DNA of 64,000 nt from JAFIEN01 sp051859505. Lineage in GTDB: Bacteria; Pseudomonadota; Alphaproteobacteria; Rhodobacterales; Rhodobacteraceae. The notes under the pieces were generated by a model. It was given only the letters and a program-made list of their open reading frames with translations, made no database searches and was not told the DNA's origin. The DNA lies in contig JBHYFN010000012.1 in NCBI GenBank assembly GCA_051859505.1, positions 37,803 through 101,802 of the forward strand, written 5' to 3'. The position numbers and the translations under genes are program-made. This document shows positions 1 through 9,971 of this stretch, piece by piece. Numbering within the stretch: the stretch's first letter is position 1; the number at the start of each line of letters is the position of its first letter.

Positions 1-58
1 GCCCGAGGGGTTCTGCCGCCGCGACATCGGCTGGCGCGCGCTGAACGGCAACGGCTGA
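1..58 (+). CDS. purD: C-terminal tip of phosphoribosylamine-glycine ligase (partial)
   Basis: Only the last 18 codons and a TGA stop lie in the window; the reading frame enters from the left edge at base 2. The tail FCRRDIGWRAL resembles the conserved C-terminal motif of GAR synthetase (PurD), the ATP-grasp enzyme that joins phosphoribosylamine to glycine in purine synthesis. The assignment rests on this short motif alone, so it is tentative. No overlap with the next gene is seen; 74 bases separate them. Confidence 0.55.
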   Translation, partial: PEGFCRRDIGWRALNGNG

Positions 59-132
59 GGCGACGGGGGGCCTCCGCCCCCCCCCCGAATGTGGCAGTTC
101 CCTTGCACGGCCCCTGCCGCTAGGCTGGCGGG

Positions 133-1050
133 ATGACCGCGACTTCCCTTCAGGCCGACCGGCCGATGCTGGGCATCCTCCTGATGCTGGGCTTTTGCGT
201 TCTGGCCCCGGTGGGCGATGCGCTGGCCAAGGTGCTGGGCGATTACCTGCCGCTGGGGATGCTCGTGCTGGTGCGCTTCGGGCTGCAGGCGCTGTTCCTT
301 CTGCCGCTTGTCCTTGCGGCCGGCGGGTCGCTCTGGCCGGGGCGGCGGCTGTTCCTTCTGGCAGCCCTGCGCACCGGCCTGCATGTGGTGGGGATCGGCG
401 CGATGTTCGCCGCCCTGCGCTATCTGCCGCTGGCCGATGCGCTGGCGATTGCCTTTCTCTGCCCCTTCCTGCTCTTGATCCTGGGCCATCTGGTGCTGGG
501 CGAACATGTGGGGCCGCATCGCCTCTGGGCCTGTGCGGTGGGCTTTGCCGGAACGCTTCTGGTGATCCAGCCGAATTTCGTGGCCGTCGGCCTGCCCGCG
601 CTGTTTCCGGTGATCGTGGCGGTGGCCTTTGCCCTTTTCATGCTCGTCACCCGCCACATCGCCAAGGAGATCGACCCGATCCGCCTGCAGACGCTGAGCG
701 GATTGCAGGCGACCGCGATCCTCCTGCCGCTGATGGTTTTCGGCCCCGACCTGCCGGTGCTGGCGCTGGAGCGGCCCGAGGCCGGGATCGCCCTGCTGTT
801 GCTGGCGCTGGGGGTGACGGGCACGGTTGCCCATCTGCTGATGACCTGGAGCCTGCGGCTTGCCCCCGGCGCCACACTGGCGCCGATGCAATATCTCGAG
901 ATCCCCTTCGCCACCTTCATCGGCTGGCTGGTGTTCCGCGATCTGCCCAACGGTCTGGCCGCTGTCGGCATCGCGGTGACGGTGGCGGCGGGCCTTTACA
1001 TCATCCGGCGCGAGCAGGCCACCGCCCGGGGGCGGCCCGCAGCGCCCTGA
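133..1050 (+). CDS. EamA-family (DMT superfamily) transporter
   Basis: This is a 305-residue inner-membrane protein with about ten hydrophobic segments in two EamA repeats, the usual length for the drug/metabolite transporter superfamily. Members exchange or export small metabolites; the substrate cannot be read from sequence. The ATG start is followed by a short polar N-terminus and then a long hydrophobic helix (GILLMLGFCVLAPVGDALAK). The 3' end overlaps the 3' end of the convergent thiamine pyrophosphokinase gene by 50 bases, so the two transcripts must be antisense to each other there. The family call is firm; the function is open. Confidence 0.85.
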   Translation: MTATSLQADRPMLGILLMLGFCVLAPVGDALAKVLGDYLPLGMLVLVRFGLQALFLLPLVLAAGGSLWPGRRLFLLAALRTGLHVVGIGAMFAALRYLPLADALAIAFLCPFLLLILGHLVLGEHVGPHRLWACAVGFAGTLLVIQPNFVAVGLPALFPVIVAVAFALFMLVTRHIAKEIDPIRLQTLSGLQATAILLPLMVFGPDLPVLALERPEAGIALLLLALGVTGTVAHLLMTWSLRLAPGATLAPMQYLEIPFATFIGWLVFRDLPNGLAAVGIAVTVAAGLYIIRREQATARGRPAAP

Positions 1051-1690
1051 CCGCCTCGGGCAGCACAAGCCGGGGCAGGATCACCAGCATCCGCGGCGCG
1101 CCCGCCTTCAACCGGACCGGCCCCAGCGCCTCGTTCGAGGTGCCGATCAGGCTGTCGGGGGCGAAGGCGAGGCCCCCGGTCGGCCAGCGCAGCCCCTCCG
1201 AAGCGACCTCGACCGGCCCCATCGGGAACAGCGACACCACGGTGCCGGGATCAAGCTGCAGCGACAGGCTGGGCGGGCAGACGAAGGTCACGCTTTCATG
1301 CCCCAGCACCAGACAGGCCCGATCGGCCCGGCGCACCAGGGTGTGCATGACCGCCAGTTCGTGATCGAATCGCCCCCCCGTGACCCCGACCGCGATGACC
1401 AGCGGGGCCGCCACATGGCGCAGCGCCTTGTCGAAATCGGTCGTCTCCTGTTCGGCGATCGGGTGCAGCCGGTCGGCGAAGGCGGCCGCCGCCTCGGGGC
1501 TGATGCTGTCCATGTCGCCGATCACCGCGCTGGGCGTCAGCCCGGCCGCCAGCACCGCCCCCGCGCCACCATCCGCCGCGACAAGGGTGGGCGCGAGGCT
1601 TAAGGCCGTGGTAAGGTCCTGTGGCCTAAGCTCTCCTCCACCGATCAGGGTGACTGGAACCGGACTGTCAACAATCATCCCGGCCGCCAT
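1001..1690 (-). CDS. Thiamine pyrophosphokinase
   Basis: Predicted to transfer pyrophosphate from ATP to thiamine, giving thiamine diphosphate in the cytosol. At 229 residues it has the size of bacterial TPK. Family motifs are visible in order: an early GGGEL strand, AADGGAGAVL, the acidic GDMDSI motif and TTDFDKAL, which bind ATP-Mg and thiamine. Two in-frame ATG codons compete: 1690 (MAAGMIVDS) and 1678 (MIVDS); neither has a strong ribosome-binding site. The gene is transcribed away from the acidic protein gene at 1827 and converges with the EamA gene, overlapping it by 50 bases at the 3' end. Confidence 0.85.
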   Translation of the reverse strand: MAAGMIVDSPVPVTLIGGGELRPQDLTTALSLAPTLVAADGGAGAVLAAGLTPSAVIGDMDSISPEAAAAFADRLHPIAEQETTDFDKALRHVAAPLVIAVGVTGGRFDHELAVMHTLVRRADRACLVLGHESVTFVCPPSLSLQLDPGTVVSLFPMGPVEVASEGLRWPTGGLAFAPDSLIGTSNEALGPVRLKAGAPRMLVILPRLVLPEAVRALRAAPGRWPARAG

Positions 1691-1764
1691 GGATCAGGGT
1701 CAGAATGGAAAACCGCCGCAAAGTTGTCATGAAATGAACCCGCCCCTTCCATTGTCCGGCTCCG

Positions 1765-1789
1765 GTTTACGAACCAATTGCTGGTAAAC
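1765..1789. promoter_or_regulatory. Candidate operator: GTTTAC...GTAAAC inverted repeat
   Basis: GTTTAC (1765-1770) and GTAAAC (1784-1789) form a 6-bp inverted repeat with a 13-base spacer in the A/T-richer gap between the divergent thiamine pyrophosphokinase gene and the acidic-protein gene. The position suits a regulator site, but the half-sites are short and chance cannot be excluded. Confidence 0.3.
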
Positions 1790-1826
1790 AGATTGTTGCT
1801 TGGAACGCGAGAAAGCGAGCGCACAC

Positions 1827-4640
1827 ATGGTTGGATCCCAGAAGATTCTCACGGTCTCCTATGGAACATTCTCCTGCACGCTGGAAGGATTCGAGGATTC
1901 CTTCGAGACGATGAAGGCGATTGCAGAGTATTTCCGCGACCTGGCGGCTGAAGACCGCTATTTCGGCGCCGAACCGCCCGTCCCCGATGCCGAGATGTTG
2001 ACCCGCATCGCCGAACGCGAGGTTTCGCGCCGGGTCGAAGCACGGATGGAGGCGTCGGGCATCGTGCTGCGCGTAGGCTCTGCCCTCGATGCGGCGGCGG
2101 CGGGCGCGACTGCCGCGACTGCGGCCCCGGAAGAGGACGCCGGTCAGGCTGCTGACGAATCGGCCGCCGCCGCACCTGATGCCGCGCCGGTTGCCGAGGA
2201 TCTTCCCCCGGCCGAAACCCCGGCCGAAACCCTGGCGGAAACCCCGGCCGAAACCGTTTCCGCACCCGTTCTCGACCCTGTTGCCAAGGCGCCGGCCGAT
2301 CCGGCGATGCCGCCCGCAATGGTCGCCCCCTCGAACCCGGCGTCTGCTCGCGCCGGGTTCGAGGATCTGGCCGAGGAGACCGCGGAAGAGGCCGAACCTC
2401 TTGCCACGCCGGTCGAGACGGTCCTGCCTGCGCATCCCGACGCCGACAGCGTCGCCGCCAAGCTGCAGCGCATCCGCGCCGTGGTCGGCAAATCCGCGCT
2501 TGCCACGCAGGCCGGAGACAGCGCCTCCGACGCGCAGCTTGAGGACGGGGAAGAGCTTTGGTCCGGTCTGGGCGGCGCCCAGGCTGAAACCGCCTTCGCC
2601 GCGCCCGAGATGGCCGAAGACGAGATGGCCGAAGCCGGGATGACCGACGCCGAACAGCCATCGCAGGACGAGGAGCCGACGGATCAGGACCACGCCGCCC
2701 CCGAAGCGGCAGAGCCCGCCGCTGATCAGGCTCTGGAGACGGCCGAAGACGAGGTTGCCTCCACCGACGAACCGCAAGCGGCCGAGGCCGATCCGGCCCC
2801 CGTCCGCCCGCGCGTCATCCGCATCCGCCGTGCCGATTTCGATGCCGCCGTGGCCGCGGGCACGATCGCGATGCGCCCCGACCCGGCCCCCGCCGCCGAG
2901 GTTGAGGCTGAGGCAGAGGACGACGGTGTTGCCGAGGCAGAGGCCTTCGACGCGGCCGAGGCATCCCCCGAACCCGCCATGACCGAGGCCGAGGCCGCGC
3001 CCGAGGATGTGCAGCTGGAGGCGCCCGAGGTTTCGGAAGCGGATCTGGTGCAGGATCTGGCCCAGGATCTGGCGGACCTGACCGCCGAGGACATCGCCGA
3101 CAACACCGCCGAGGACATGGCCGAAGACACGGCCGAAGAGATGATCGGCGAGGCCTTCGATCTGTCCGACGAGCAGGAGTTGAATGCAGCTCAGCTTGAC
3201 GAGGATCTCGAGGATCTGGCGCGGCTCGACGGCGCTCCCGCCCTTGCGGAACCGGGCGAGGCTTCGCTTTCCGCCGAGGCCGAGGCCGAGCTGCTGCGCG
3301 AACTGGCCGCCGTGGAAACGGCCGCCGAGATGCTGGCAGAGGACTCCGCAGCCGTCAGCGAGGAGGCCGCATTCGAAACCGAGGAGGCCCCCGAGGCGCT
3401 GTTTGAAGAGGCCTCGGACGACCTGTCCGACGCCCCCGCGGAATTGTCGATTGCCGATCTGATGGCAAAGGCCGCCACCTCGATCACGGCGCCGGCAGCT
3501 TCGGACGCCCGCGACGACGTGGCCGAGGAAGCCGACGATCCGGACCTGACGGCGGCGCTTTCCGGCCTCGAGCCCGACTGGTCGGACGTCGACGACGCGC
3601 CCCGGGCCGAGACCGAAGCCGAAGCCGCGTGGCAGGCCGGGGAAGACGCCGAGGCCGAGCTTGGGGCCGAGCTTGGGGCCGAGCTTGAGGCCGACGCTGT
3701 CGCCGGAGCATTCGACGAGGACGAAACCACGCCCGAGGCACAGGCAGAGGCAGAGGCGCCCGCCGAAGAGATGGCCGAGGCGCCGGAGGCGGCCGATCCC
3801 CTCGTTGCCGCAGGCGAACCCGTCCCGGCGGGTGACGATGCGGCCGGGATCGCGGATCTGCCCGGGGACGACGCCCACCGCACGGGCCGCGAAATCCTGG
3901 CCGATGGCGATGAGGATGCGGATCTGGACCGGCTGATGGACCAGACCGATGCGGAACTGAACACGCCCGAGGCCAGCCGCCGCCGCGATGCCATCGCCCA
4001 GCTGCGCGCCGCCGTCGCCGCGACCGAAGCCGCGCGCCGGATGGGCGAGGTGACGAAACCCGGCGCGCCCGAGACCACGGCCGAAGCCTATCGCGAAGAC
4101 CTCCGCGAGGTCGTCCGCCCGCGCCGCCCGACCCAGCCGCTTGACCCCGATCATCGCAGCGAACGGCCGCGTCCGGCCCCGCTCAAGCTGGTGGCCTCGC
4201 AAAGGGTTGATCTGCCGAAAGCCGCGCCGGCCGAACCGGGCCTCTCCGAACCCGTCCGCCCCCGCCGTGTCCGGCTCGAGGCCGAAGATCTGGCCGAGGA
4301 TCTGGCGACCACGGACAGCGCCGCCGCCGGGCCGGCCCCTGCGGCTGCAAGGGCGGAGGGCACCTTCATGGATTTCGCCCGGTCGATGGGCGCCGTCTCG
4401 CTTTCGGACATGCTCGAGGCGGCGGCGGCCTATACCTCTTATGTCGAGGGGTCGGAGGATTTCTCCCGCCCGCAGATCCTGACCAAGGTGCGCGAAGCCA
4501 AGCCCGAGGACTTCAGCCGCGAAGACGGGCTGCGCTCTTTCGGAACCCTTCTGCGCGAGGGGCGGATCGTGCGCGCCCGGCCGGGGCGGTTCGTCGTGAA
4601 CGAGGATACGCGGTTCAACCCGGCCCGTCAGGCCGGCTGA
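1827..4640 (+). CDS. Long acidic low-complexity protein, conserved at both ends; function unknown
   Basis: This protein of 937 residues does not belong to a family whose function I know. The first 65 or so residues (ILTVSYGTFSCTLEGF, then AIAEYFRDLAAEDRYFGAEPP) and the last 80 or so (DFARSMGAVSLSDMLEAAAAYTS through DTRFNPARQAG) look folded and conserved. The roughly 750 residues between are Ala/Glu/Asp-rich, strongly acidic and repetitive, with tandem AETPAET-like, ELGAELGAELEA and AEDMAEDTAEE runs. Similar proteins occur in Rhodobacteraceae and are sometimes mislabelled as CheA; no kinase motifs are present. ATG 1827 is preferred over an in-frame TTG at 1800. A strong terminator follows. A tether or scaffold role is only a guess. 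Confidence 0.75.
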   Translation: MVGSQKILTVSYGTFSCTLEGFEDSFETMKAIAEYFRDLAAEDRYFGAEPPVPDAEMLTRIAEREVSRRVEARMEASGIVLRVGSALDAAAAGATAATAAPEEDAGQAADESAAAAPDAAPVAEDLPPAETPAETLAETPAETVSAPVLDPVAKAPADPAMPPAMVAPSNPASARAGFEDLAEETAEEAEPLATPVETVLPAHPDADSVAAKLQRIRAVVGKSALATQAGDSASDAQLEDGEELWSGLGGAQAETAFAAPEMAEDEMAEAGMTDAEQPSQDEEPTDQDHAAPEAAEPAADQALETAEDEVASTDEPQAAEADPAPVRPRVIRIRRADFDAAVAAGTIAMRPDPAPAAEVEAEAEDDGVAEAEAFDAAEASPEPAMTEAEAAPEDVQLEAPEVSEADLVQDLAQDLADLTAEDIADNTAEDMAEDTAEEMIGEAFDLSDEQELNAAQLDEDLEDLARLDGAPALAEPGEASLSAEAEAELLRELAAVETAAEMLAEDSAAVSEEAAFETEEAPEALFEEASDDLSDAPAELSIADLMAKAATSITAPAASDARDDVAEEADDPDLTAALSGLEPDWSDVDDAPRAETEAEAAWQAGEDAEAELGAELGAELEADAVAGAFDEDETTPEAQAEAEAPAEEMAEAPEAADPLVAAGEPVPAGDDAAGIADLPGDDAHRTGREILADGDEDADLDRLMDQTDAELNTPEASRRRDAIAQLRAAVAATEAARRMGEVTKPGAPETTAEAYREDLREVVRPRRPTQPLDPDHRSERPRPAPLKLVASQRVDLPKAAPAEPGLSEPVRPRRVRLEAEDLAEDLATTDSAAAGPAPAAARAEGTFMDFARSMGAVSLSDMLEAAAAYTSYVEGSEDFSRPQILTKVREAKPEDFSREDGLRSFGTLLREGRIVRARPGRFVVNEDTRFNPARQAG

Positions 4641-4665
4641 AACGCCACATCGCAATCACCAAAGG

Positions 4666-4692
4666 CAGGGCGGGGCATCCCCGCCCTGTTTT
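4666..4692 (+). terminator. Rho-independent terminator of the acidic-protein gene
   Basis: A perfect 10-bp GC-rich stem (4666-4675 with 4679-4688) closed by a CAT triloop is followed directly by TTTT. It lies 26 bases after the stop of the acidic-protein gene and before the convergent DUF2842 gene. Confidence 0.85.
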
Positions 4693-4739
4693 CGTGTCCG
4701 GCACGGGCCAAGGCAAGAGCAAGGGCCAGGGCGCCGGGT

Positions 4740-4970
4740 TCAGTCGTCCTGGCGCGGCGCGTCGGGATCGGCCTGGCCGATGCCCTTGAAGATGAACTTG
4801 AACGGCAGCGCCCAGATCAGCCCCAGCCCGAGATAGATCCCGAATTCCACCGTCCAGTGCGGCCGTTCGAGAACCGACACGATCGTGACCGCCGTGATCA
4901 CATAGACCGGCAGCCCCACCAGCAGGATGATCAGCGCCCAGCGCTTTCTTGCCTTGTAGCTCAGCGACAT
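4740..4970 (-). CDS. DUF2842 small membrane protein
   Basis: A 76-residue protein with two predicted transmembrane helices (about residues 11-33 and 43-61), a basic N-terminus (SLSYKARKRW) and a charged tail rich in Asp. This matches the alphaproteobacterial DUF2842 family, of unknown function. The ATG at 4970 lies 11 bases after the purA stop on the same strand, so it is probably cotranscribed with purA. A longer reading frame extends upstream into purA, but the ATG at the start of the conserved region is the natural start. Confidence 0.75.
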   Translation of the reverse strand: MSLSYKARKRWALIILLVGLPVYVITAVTIVSVLERPHWTVEFGIYLGLGLIWALPFKFIFKGIGQADPDAPRQDD

Positions 4971-4981
4971 GGGCCCGCTCC

Positions 4982-6274
4982 TCAATCGGCGAAGGGATCG
5001 GTCACGAGGATCGTGTCTTCGCGCTCTGGCGAGGTGGACACTAGGGCGACCGGGCACTGGATCAACTCTTCGATCCGGCGGACGTATTTGATCGCCTGCG
5101 CCGGCAGGTCGGCCCAACTGCGCGCGCCCGCGGTCGACCCGCTCCAGCCCTCGATCGTCTCATAGACCGGCGTGACGCGGGCCTGCGCATCGGCAGCGGT
5201 CGGCAGATAATCGAGCTGCACCCCGTCAAGCTCGTATCCGACGCAGATCTTCAACTCGGGCAGACCGTCCAGCACATCGAGCTTGGTCAGCGCGATGCCA
5301 TCGACGCCCGACAGCGCACAGGTCTGGCGCACCAGCACCGCGTCGAACCAGCCACAGCGCCGGGCGCGGCCCGTGACGGTGCCCTTCTCATGGCCCACCC
5401 GCGACAGATGCTCGCCGATCTCGTCGAACAGCTCGCAGGGAAACGGCCCCTCGCCCACCCGCGTCGTATAGGCCTTGACGATGCCAAGCACGAAACCGAC
5501 CGCCCCCGGCCCGAGGCCGGTGCCCGAAGCCGCCATGCCCGACAGCGTGGTCGAAGAGGTGACGTAAGGATAGGTGCCGAAATCCACATCCAGAAGCGAC
5601 CCCTGCGCCCCTTCGAACAGGATGCGTTTGCCCGCCTTGCGCTTTTCGTTCAGCACCTTCCAGACGGGGGCGGCAAAGCGCAGGATCTGCGGCGCGATCT
5701 CGATCAGCTGCGCCTTGAGCGCGGGGCCGTCGACCTCGTCCAGGCCAAGCCCGCGCCGGAGCGCGTTGTGATGGGTCAGAAGCCGGGCGATCCGCGTCTC
5801 GAGCGTGGCCGCATCGGCCAGGTCGGCCACACGGATCACGCGGCGGCCGACCTTGTCCTCATAGGCCGGGCCGATGCCGCGCCCGGTGGTGCCGATCTTG
5901 GCCACCGCATTCGACGATTCCCGCGCCCGGTCGAGTTCGCCATGCAGGGGCAGGATCAGCGGCGTGTTCTCGGCGATCATCAGGTTGTGCGGCCCGACCG
6001 TGACGCCCTGCCCTGCCAGCCGCTCGATCTCGGCCACCAGCGCCCAGGGATCAAGCACGACGCCATTGCCGATGACCGACAGCTTGCCCGCGCGCAGGAT
6101 GCCCGAGGGCAGCAGCGACAGCTTGTAGACCGTCCCGTCGATGACAAGCGTATGGCCGGCGTTATGGCCGCCCTGAAAGCGCGCGATCACATCGGCGCGC
6201 TCGGACAGCCAGTCGACGATCTTGCCCTTGCCCTCGTCGCCCCATTGCGTGCCGACTACCACCACATTCGCCAT
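4982..6274 (-). CDS. purA: Adenylosuccinate synthetase
   Basis: Catalyses GTP-dependent condensation of IMP with aspartate, the first committed step to AMP. The 430-residue product has the family length. GTQWGDEGKGK at the N-terminus carries catalytic Asp13 and the phosphate-binding loop; GGHNAGHT carries catalytic His41; the IMP-binding region GTTGRGIGPAYEDK and the late ARRCGWFD motif follow. The ATG at 6274 is preceded by GGAAGGGA at proper spacing, which fixes the start although the frame stays open upstream. The DUF2842 gene follows 11 bases downstream. Confidence 0.97.
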   Translation of the reverse strand: MANVVVVGTQWGDEGKGKIVDWLSERADVIARFQGGHNAGHTLVIDGTVYKLSLLPSGILRAGKLSVIGNGVVLDPWALVAEIERLAGQGVTVGPHNLMIAENTPLILPLHGELDRARESSNAVAKIGTTGRGIGPAYEDKVGRRVIRVADLADAATLETRIARLLTHHNALRRGLGLDEVDGPALKAQLIEIAPQILRFAAPVWKVLNEKRKAGKRILFEGAQGSLLDVDFGTYPYVTSSTTLSGMAASGTGLGPGAVGFVLGIVKAYTTRVGEGPFPCELFDEIGEHLSRVGHEKGTVTGRARRCGWFDAVLVRQTCALSGVDGIALTKLDVLDGLPELKICVGYELDGVQLDYLPTAADAQARVTPVYETIEGWSGSTAGARSWADLPAQAIKYVRRIEELIQCPVALVSTSPEREDTILVTDPFAD

Positions 6275-6427
6275 GTTCTGTCCCTTCCGACCGCTTCCGG
6301 CCCTGACCGCGCCAAGCGGCGCGAAACCCGTGGCGGGTATATCCATGCCGAGACCGGGGCGAAACAGGATTCTGGCGTGTCCGCCATGCCGAGGCTGGAC
6401 AGGGCGCCCCGCCCGCGCCATCCTTTC

Positions 6428-6485
6428 GGGGCCTGCCGACGTGGCCTGCCGACGGGGCCTCCCGACGGGGCCTGCCAAAGGGGCC
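6428..6485. repeat. 13-bp tandem repeat, four units plus a partial fifth
   Basis: GGGGCCTGCCGAC at 6428-6440 is followed without gap by GTGGCCTGCCGAC, GGGGCCTCCCGAC and GGGGCCTGCCAAA, then a partial GGGGCC unit. The array lies in the purA/DUF6524 intergenic region, just upstream of the DUF6524 start. A related array with a 15-bp period is at 57580-57632. Confidence 0.85.
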
Positions 6486-6508
6486 AGAGCAAGGGGACGG
6501 TTGCGATC

Positions 6509-6901
6509 ATGGGTTTCATCTGGCGGTGGCTGTTCTCGCTTCTCTTGCTGGCCGCGACCTTCAATCCGACGCCGTGGAACTATGTCGCCTGGTCGGTCGA
6601 GAACTGGGGCCAGCAATGGCCCCTGACCGTGCTGTTCGGCGTGATCCTGATCATCACCTATGTCGTGTTCCTGACCGCGGTGATCCGCGGCATCGGCATC
6701 CTGGGCGTCGTTCTGATCCTCGCGCTGGTGGCCGCCTGCGTCTGGGTTCTGCACGATATCGGCTGGCTCAGCCTGTCCGATCCGGGGCTGAACACCTGGA
6801 TTTCGCTGATCGCGCTGTCGCTGGTGCTGGCGCTGGGGATGTATTGGGGCATCCTGTGGCGGCGCCTGTCGGGGCAGCTCGAGGTGGACGACAACAAATA
6901 G
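6509..6901 (+). CDS. Small four-helix membrane protein, DUF6524-like
   Basis: A 130-residue protein with about four transmembrane helices (roughly residues 4-18, 37-59, 62-81 and 96-117), a conserved NPTPWNYV loop after the first helix, and a short charged tail. It matches what I recall of DUF6524, found next to purA in Rhodobacterales; no function is known. ATG 6509 is chosen because the conserved region begins there; the open frame upstream runs through the tandem repeat and antisense to purA. The secG gene follows on the same strand. Confidence 0.75.
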   Translation: MGFIWRWLFSLLLLAATFNPTPWNYVAWSVENWGQQWPLTVLFGVILIITYVVFLTAVIRGIGILGVVLILALVAACVWVLHDIGWLSLSDPGLNTWISLIALSLVLALGMYWGILWRRLSGQLEVDDNK

Positions 6902-7007
6902 AGGCGGCACAGCTTTGCCCATAAAGGGGCTGCGGCGGCCGCGGGGGGTTGCGGGCCGGGCGGTCAGCTTCTAGATAGCGCCCATTGCGCAGTCCGAAGG
7001 CCGCTTG

Positions 7008-7364
7008 ATGGAAAACGTCGTCCTTGTCATCCACCTCATCCTTGCCCTGACGCTGATCGGGGTGGTGCTGATGCAGCGTTCCGAAGGTGGCGGCCTGGGG
7101 ATCGGCGGCGGCGGCGGCGGTGCGATGACCGGGCGCAGCGCCGCGACGGCGCTGGGCAAGGTGACATGGATCCTTGCCATTGCCTTCATCGCGACCTCGA
7201 TCACGCTGACCATCATCGCGGCCGAGAAATCGGCCGGCGTCTCGGTCGTCGATCGCATCGTCGATGGCCCGACCCCGGTGGCGCCCGCCCTGCCCGATCT
7301 GGGCGGCGACCTGCTTGCGCCCCTGCCCACGGAGTCCGGCCCGGCCCTGCCCGTCCTCGACTGA
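7008..7364 (+). CDS. secG: Preprotein translocase subunit SecG
   Basis: SecG is the small third subunit of the SecYEG channel in the inner membrane. The 118-residue product has two transmembrane helices (about residues 2-20 and 50-70) separated by the family's cytoplasmic LMQRSEGGGLG motif and a glycine run. A Pro/Ala-rich C-terminal tail of about 40 residues is typical of alphaproteobacterial SecG. ATG 7008 follows an AAGG motif; a TTG directly before it would add one residue. secG next to pyrG is common in this group. Confidence 0.93.
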   Translation: MENVVLVIHLILALTLIGVVLMQRSEGGGLGIGGGGGGAMTGRSAATALGKVTWILAIAFIATSITLTIIAAEKSAGVSVVDRIVDGPTPVAPALPDLGGDLLAPLPTESGPALPVLD

Positions 7365-7576
7365 CGCCGGCACCCTGCACATCGCCCGCACCGCAGCCCT
7401 GCGGGGCCCGCCCCCCTTGCGCCTACAACGGGTTGGAGGAGCCTGCCCGACCGCCACATGATCTTGCGGAGGCGGTTGCAGAGACCGGCCGAATCCGGGT
7501 ATCCTCAAATCCCGTGGTGATGGTCGACTCGCGGCCCTGACCCTCGCGTTTTTGCCAACCACGGGAGCAGCCTGAC

Positions 7577-9220
<1,644 letters not shown>

Positions 9221-9284
9221 CGTCCGAACCACTTGTGCTACTTGCACGTTGTGTGTTCATCTGGGCTGGACTTGGGAGGGTCAG

Positions 9285-9971
9285 ATGCCGCTCGACAATG
9301 GACTTTTCGGTGAAGGCATATACAGCCCGCGTGAGGCTGCGCGGCTGCTTGGCTCGAGAGCTCGAGACATACTACGTTGGACACGCGGCAGCGGCCCAGT
9401 TGAGCCACTTTGGCAAGCCCACTACAAATTTCTTGAAGACAGCACTGAGCTTAGCTTCCTGGATTTGATAGAGCTACGGGTTGTCCGTGCATTTCGTTTG
9501 TCAGGCGTTTCGATGCAAGCAATTCGCTATGCCATCGGCCTCGCGCGTGAGAAGTTTGGAATTGATCGACCTTTCGCCTCAACCAACTTCAAGCTGCTTG
9601 GAAAAGAGATCGTTATGTCGGCAGTCGAGCATGATGGTAATTATGTCAGCTTGTCGAAGAAGTACCCCGGCCAGAAACTGTTTGTTGATATCGTTGCGGA
9701 GTCTCTCAGTGATCTGGAATACTCTTCAGACCTCGCGGTCAGATGGAGACCCGGGACAGCCAAGAATGTTCTAATTGATCCCGATCGGCAATTCGGGACT
9801 CCAATTCTTGAGGAGTTTGGAATTGCTACCTCAACATTGTATCGAGAATATCAGTACGGAAAGAGCACAAAGTCAATCTCGCAATCGTACGAAATCCCCT
9901 TGATCGAAGTAAAGAACGCCATCCGCTTTGAGGTCGACTTGGATCGATCCCAAGCAGTACTGCATGGTTAA
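9285..9971 (+). CDS. MerR-like HTH / DUF433 protein, probable antitoxin
   Basis: A 228-residue protein with an N-terminal MerR-like winged-helix segment (YSPREAARLLGSRARDILRWTR, residues about 12-34). The C-terminal DUF433-like segment (LIDPDRQFGTPILEEFGIATSTLYREY and ISQSYEIPLIEVKNAI) is typical of antitoxins paired with DUF5615 PIN-like toxins. ATG 9285 follows GGAGGG. The stop overlaps the start of the next gene by 8 bases, indicating translational coupling. Base composition is visibly richer in A/T than all neighbours, a sign of transfer. A plain transcription factor is possible, but the coupled downstream gene favours an antitoxin that also autoregulates. Confidence 0.7.
   Translation: MPLDNGLFGEGIYSPREAARLLGSRARDILRWTRGSGPVEPLWQAHYKFLEDSTELSFLDLIELRVVRAFRLSGVSMQAIRYAIGLAREKFGIDRPFASTNFKLLGKEIVMSAVEHDGNYVSLSKKYPGQKLFVDIVAESLSDLEYSSDLAVRWRPGTAKNVLIDPDRQFGTPILEEFGIATSTLYREYQYGKSTKSISQSYEIPLIEVKNAIRFEVDLDRSQAVLHG

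Noticed and set aside
1767..4655. 962-codon open frame antisense to the acidic protein
   Set aside because: It mirrors the GC-rich, Ala/Glu-coding sense strand; its product is Gly/Arg/Leu-rich low complexity with no recognisable domain, and the sense frame has conserved ends.
5390..6508. Long upstream extension of the DUF6524 gene
   Set aside because: The extension is antisense to purA and crosses the tandem repeat; the conserved protein starts at ATG 6509.
6275..6922. N-terminal extension of PurA
   Set aside because: PurA starts at its conserved residues with a good ribosome-binding site at 6274; the extension is antisense to the DUF6524 gene.
7365..7576. Small gene or attenuator between secG and pyrG
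   Set aside because: Open frames there have shadow-like composition, and no convincing hairpin with a T-run or leader peptide was found.
9285..9971. Ordinary MerR metal or redox regulator
   Set aside because: There is no C-terminal cysteine effector region; a DUF433-like C-terminus and an overlapping PIN-like gene fit a toxin-antitoxin pair better.
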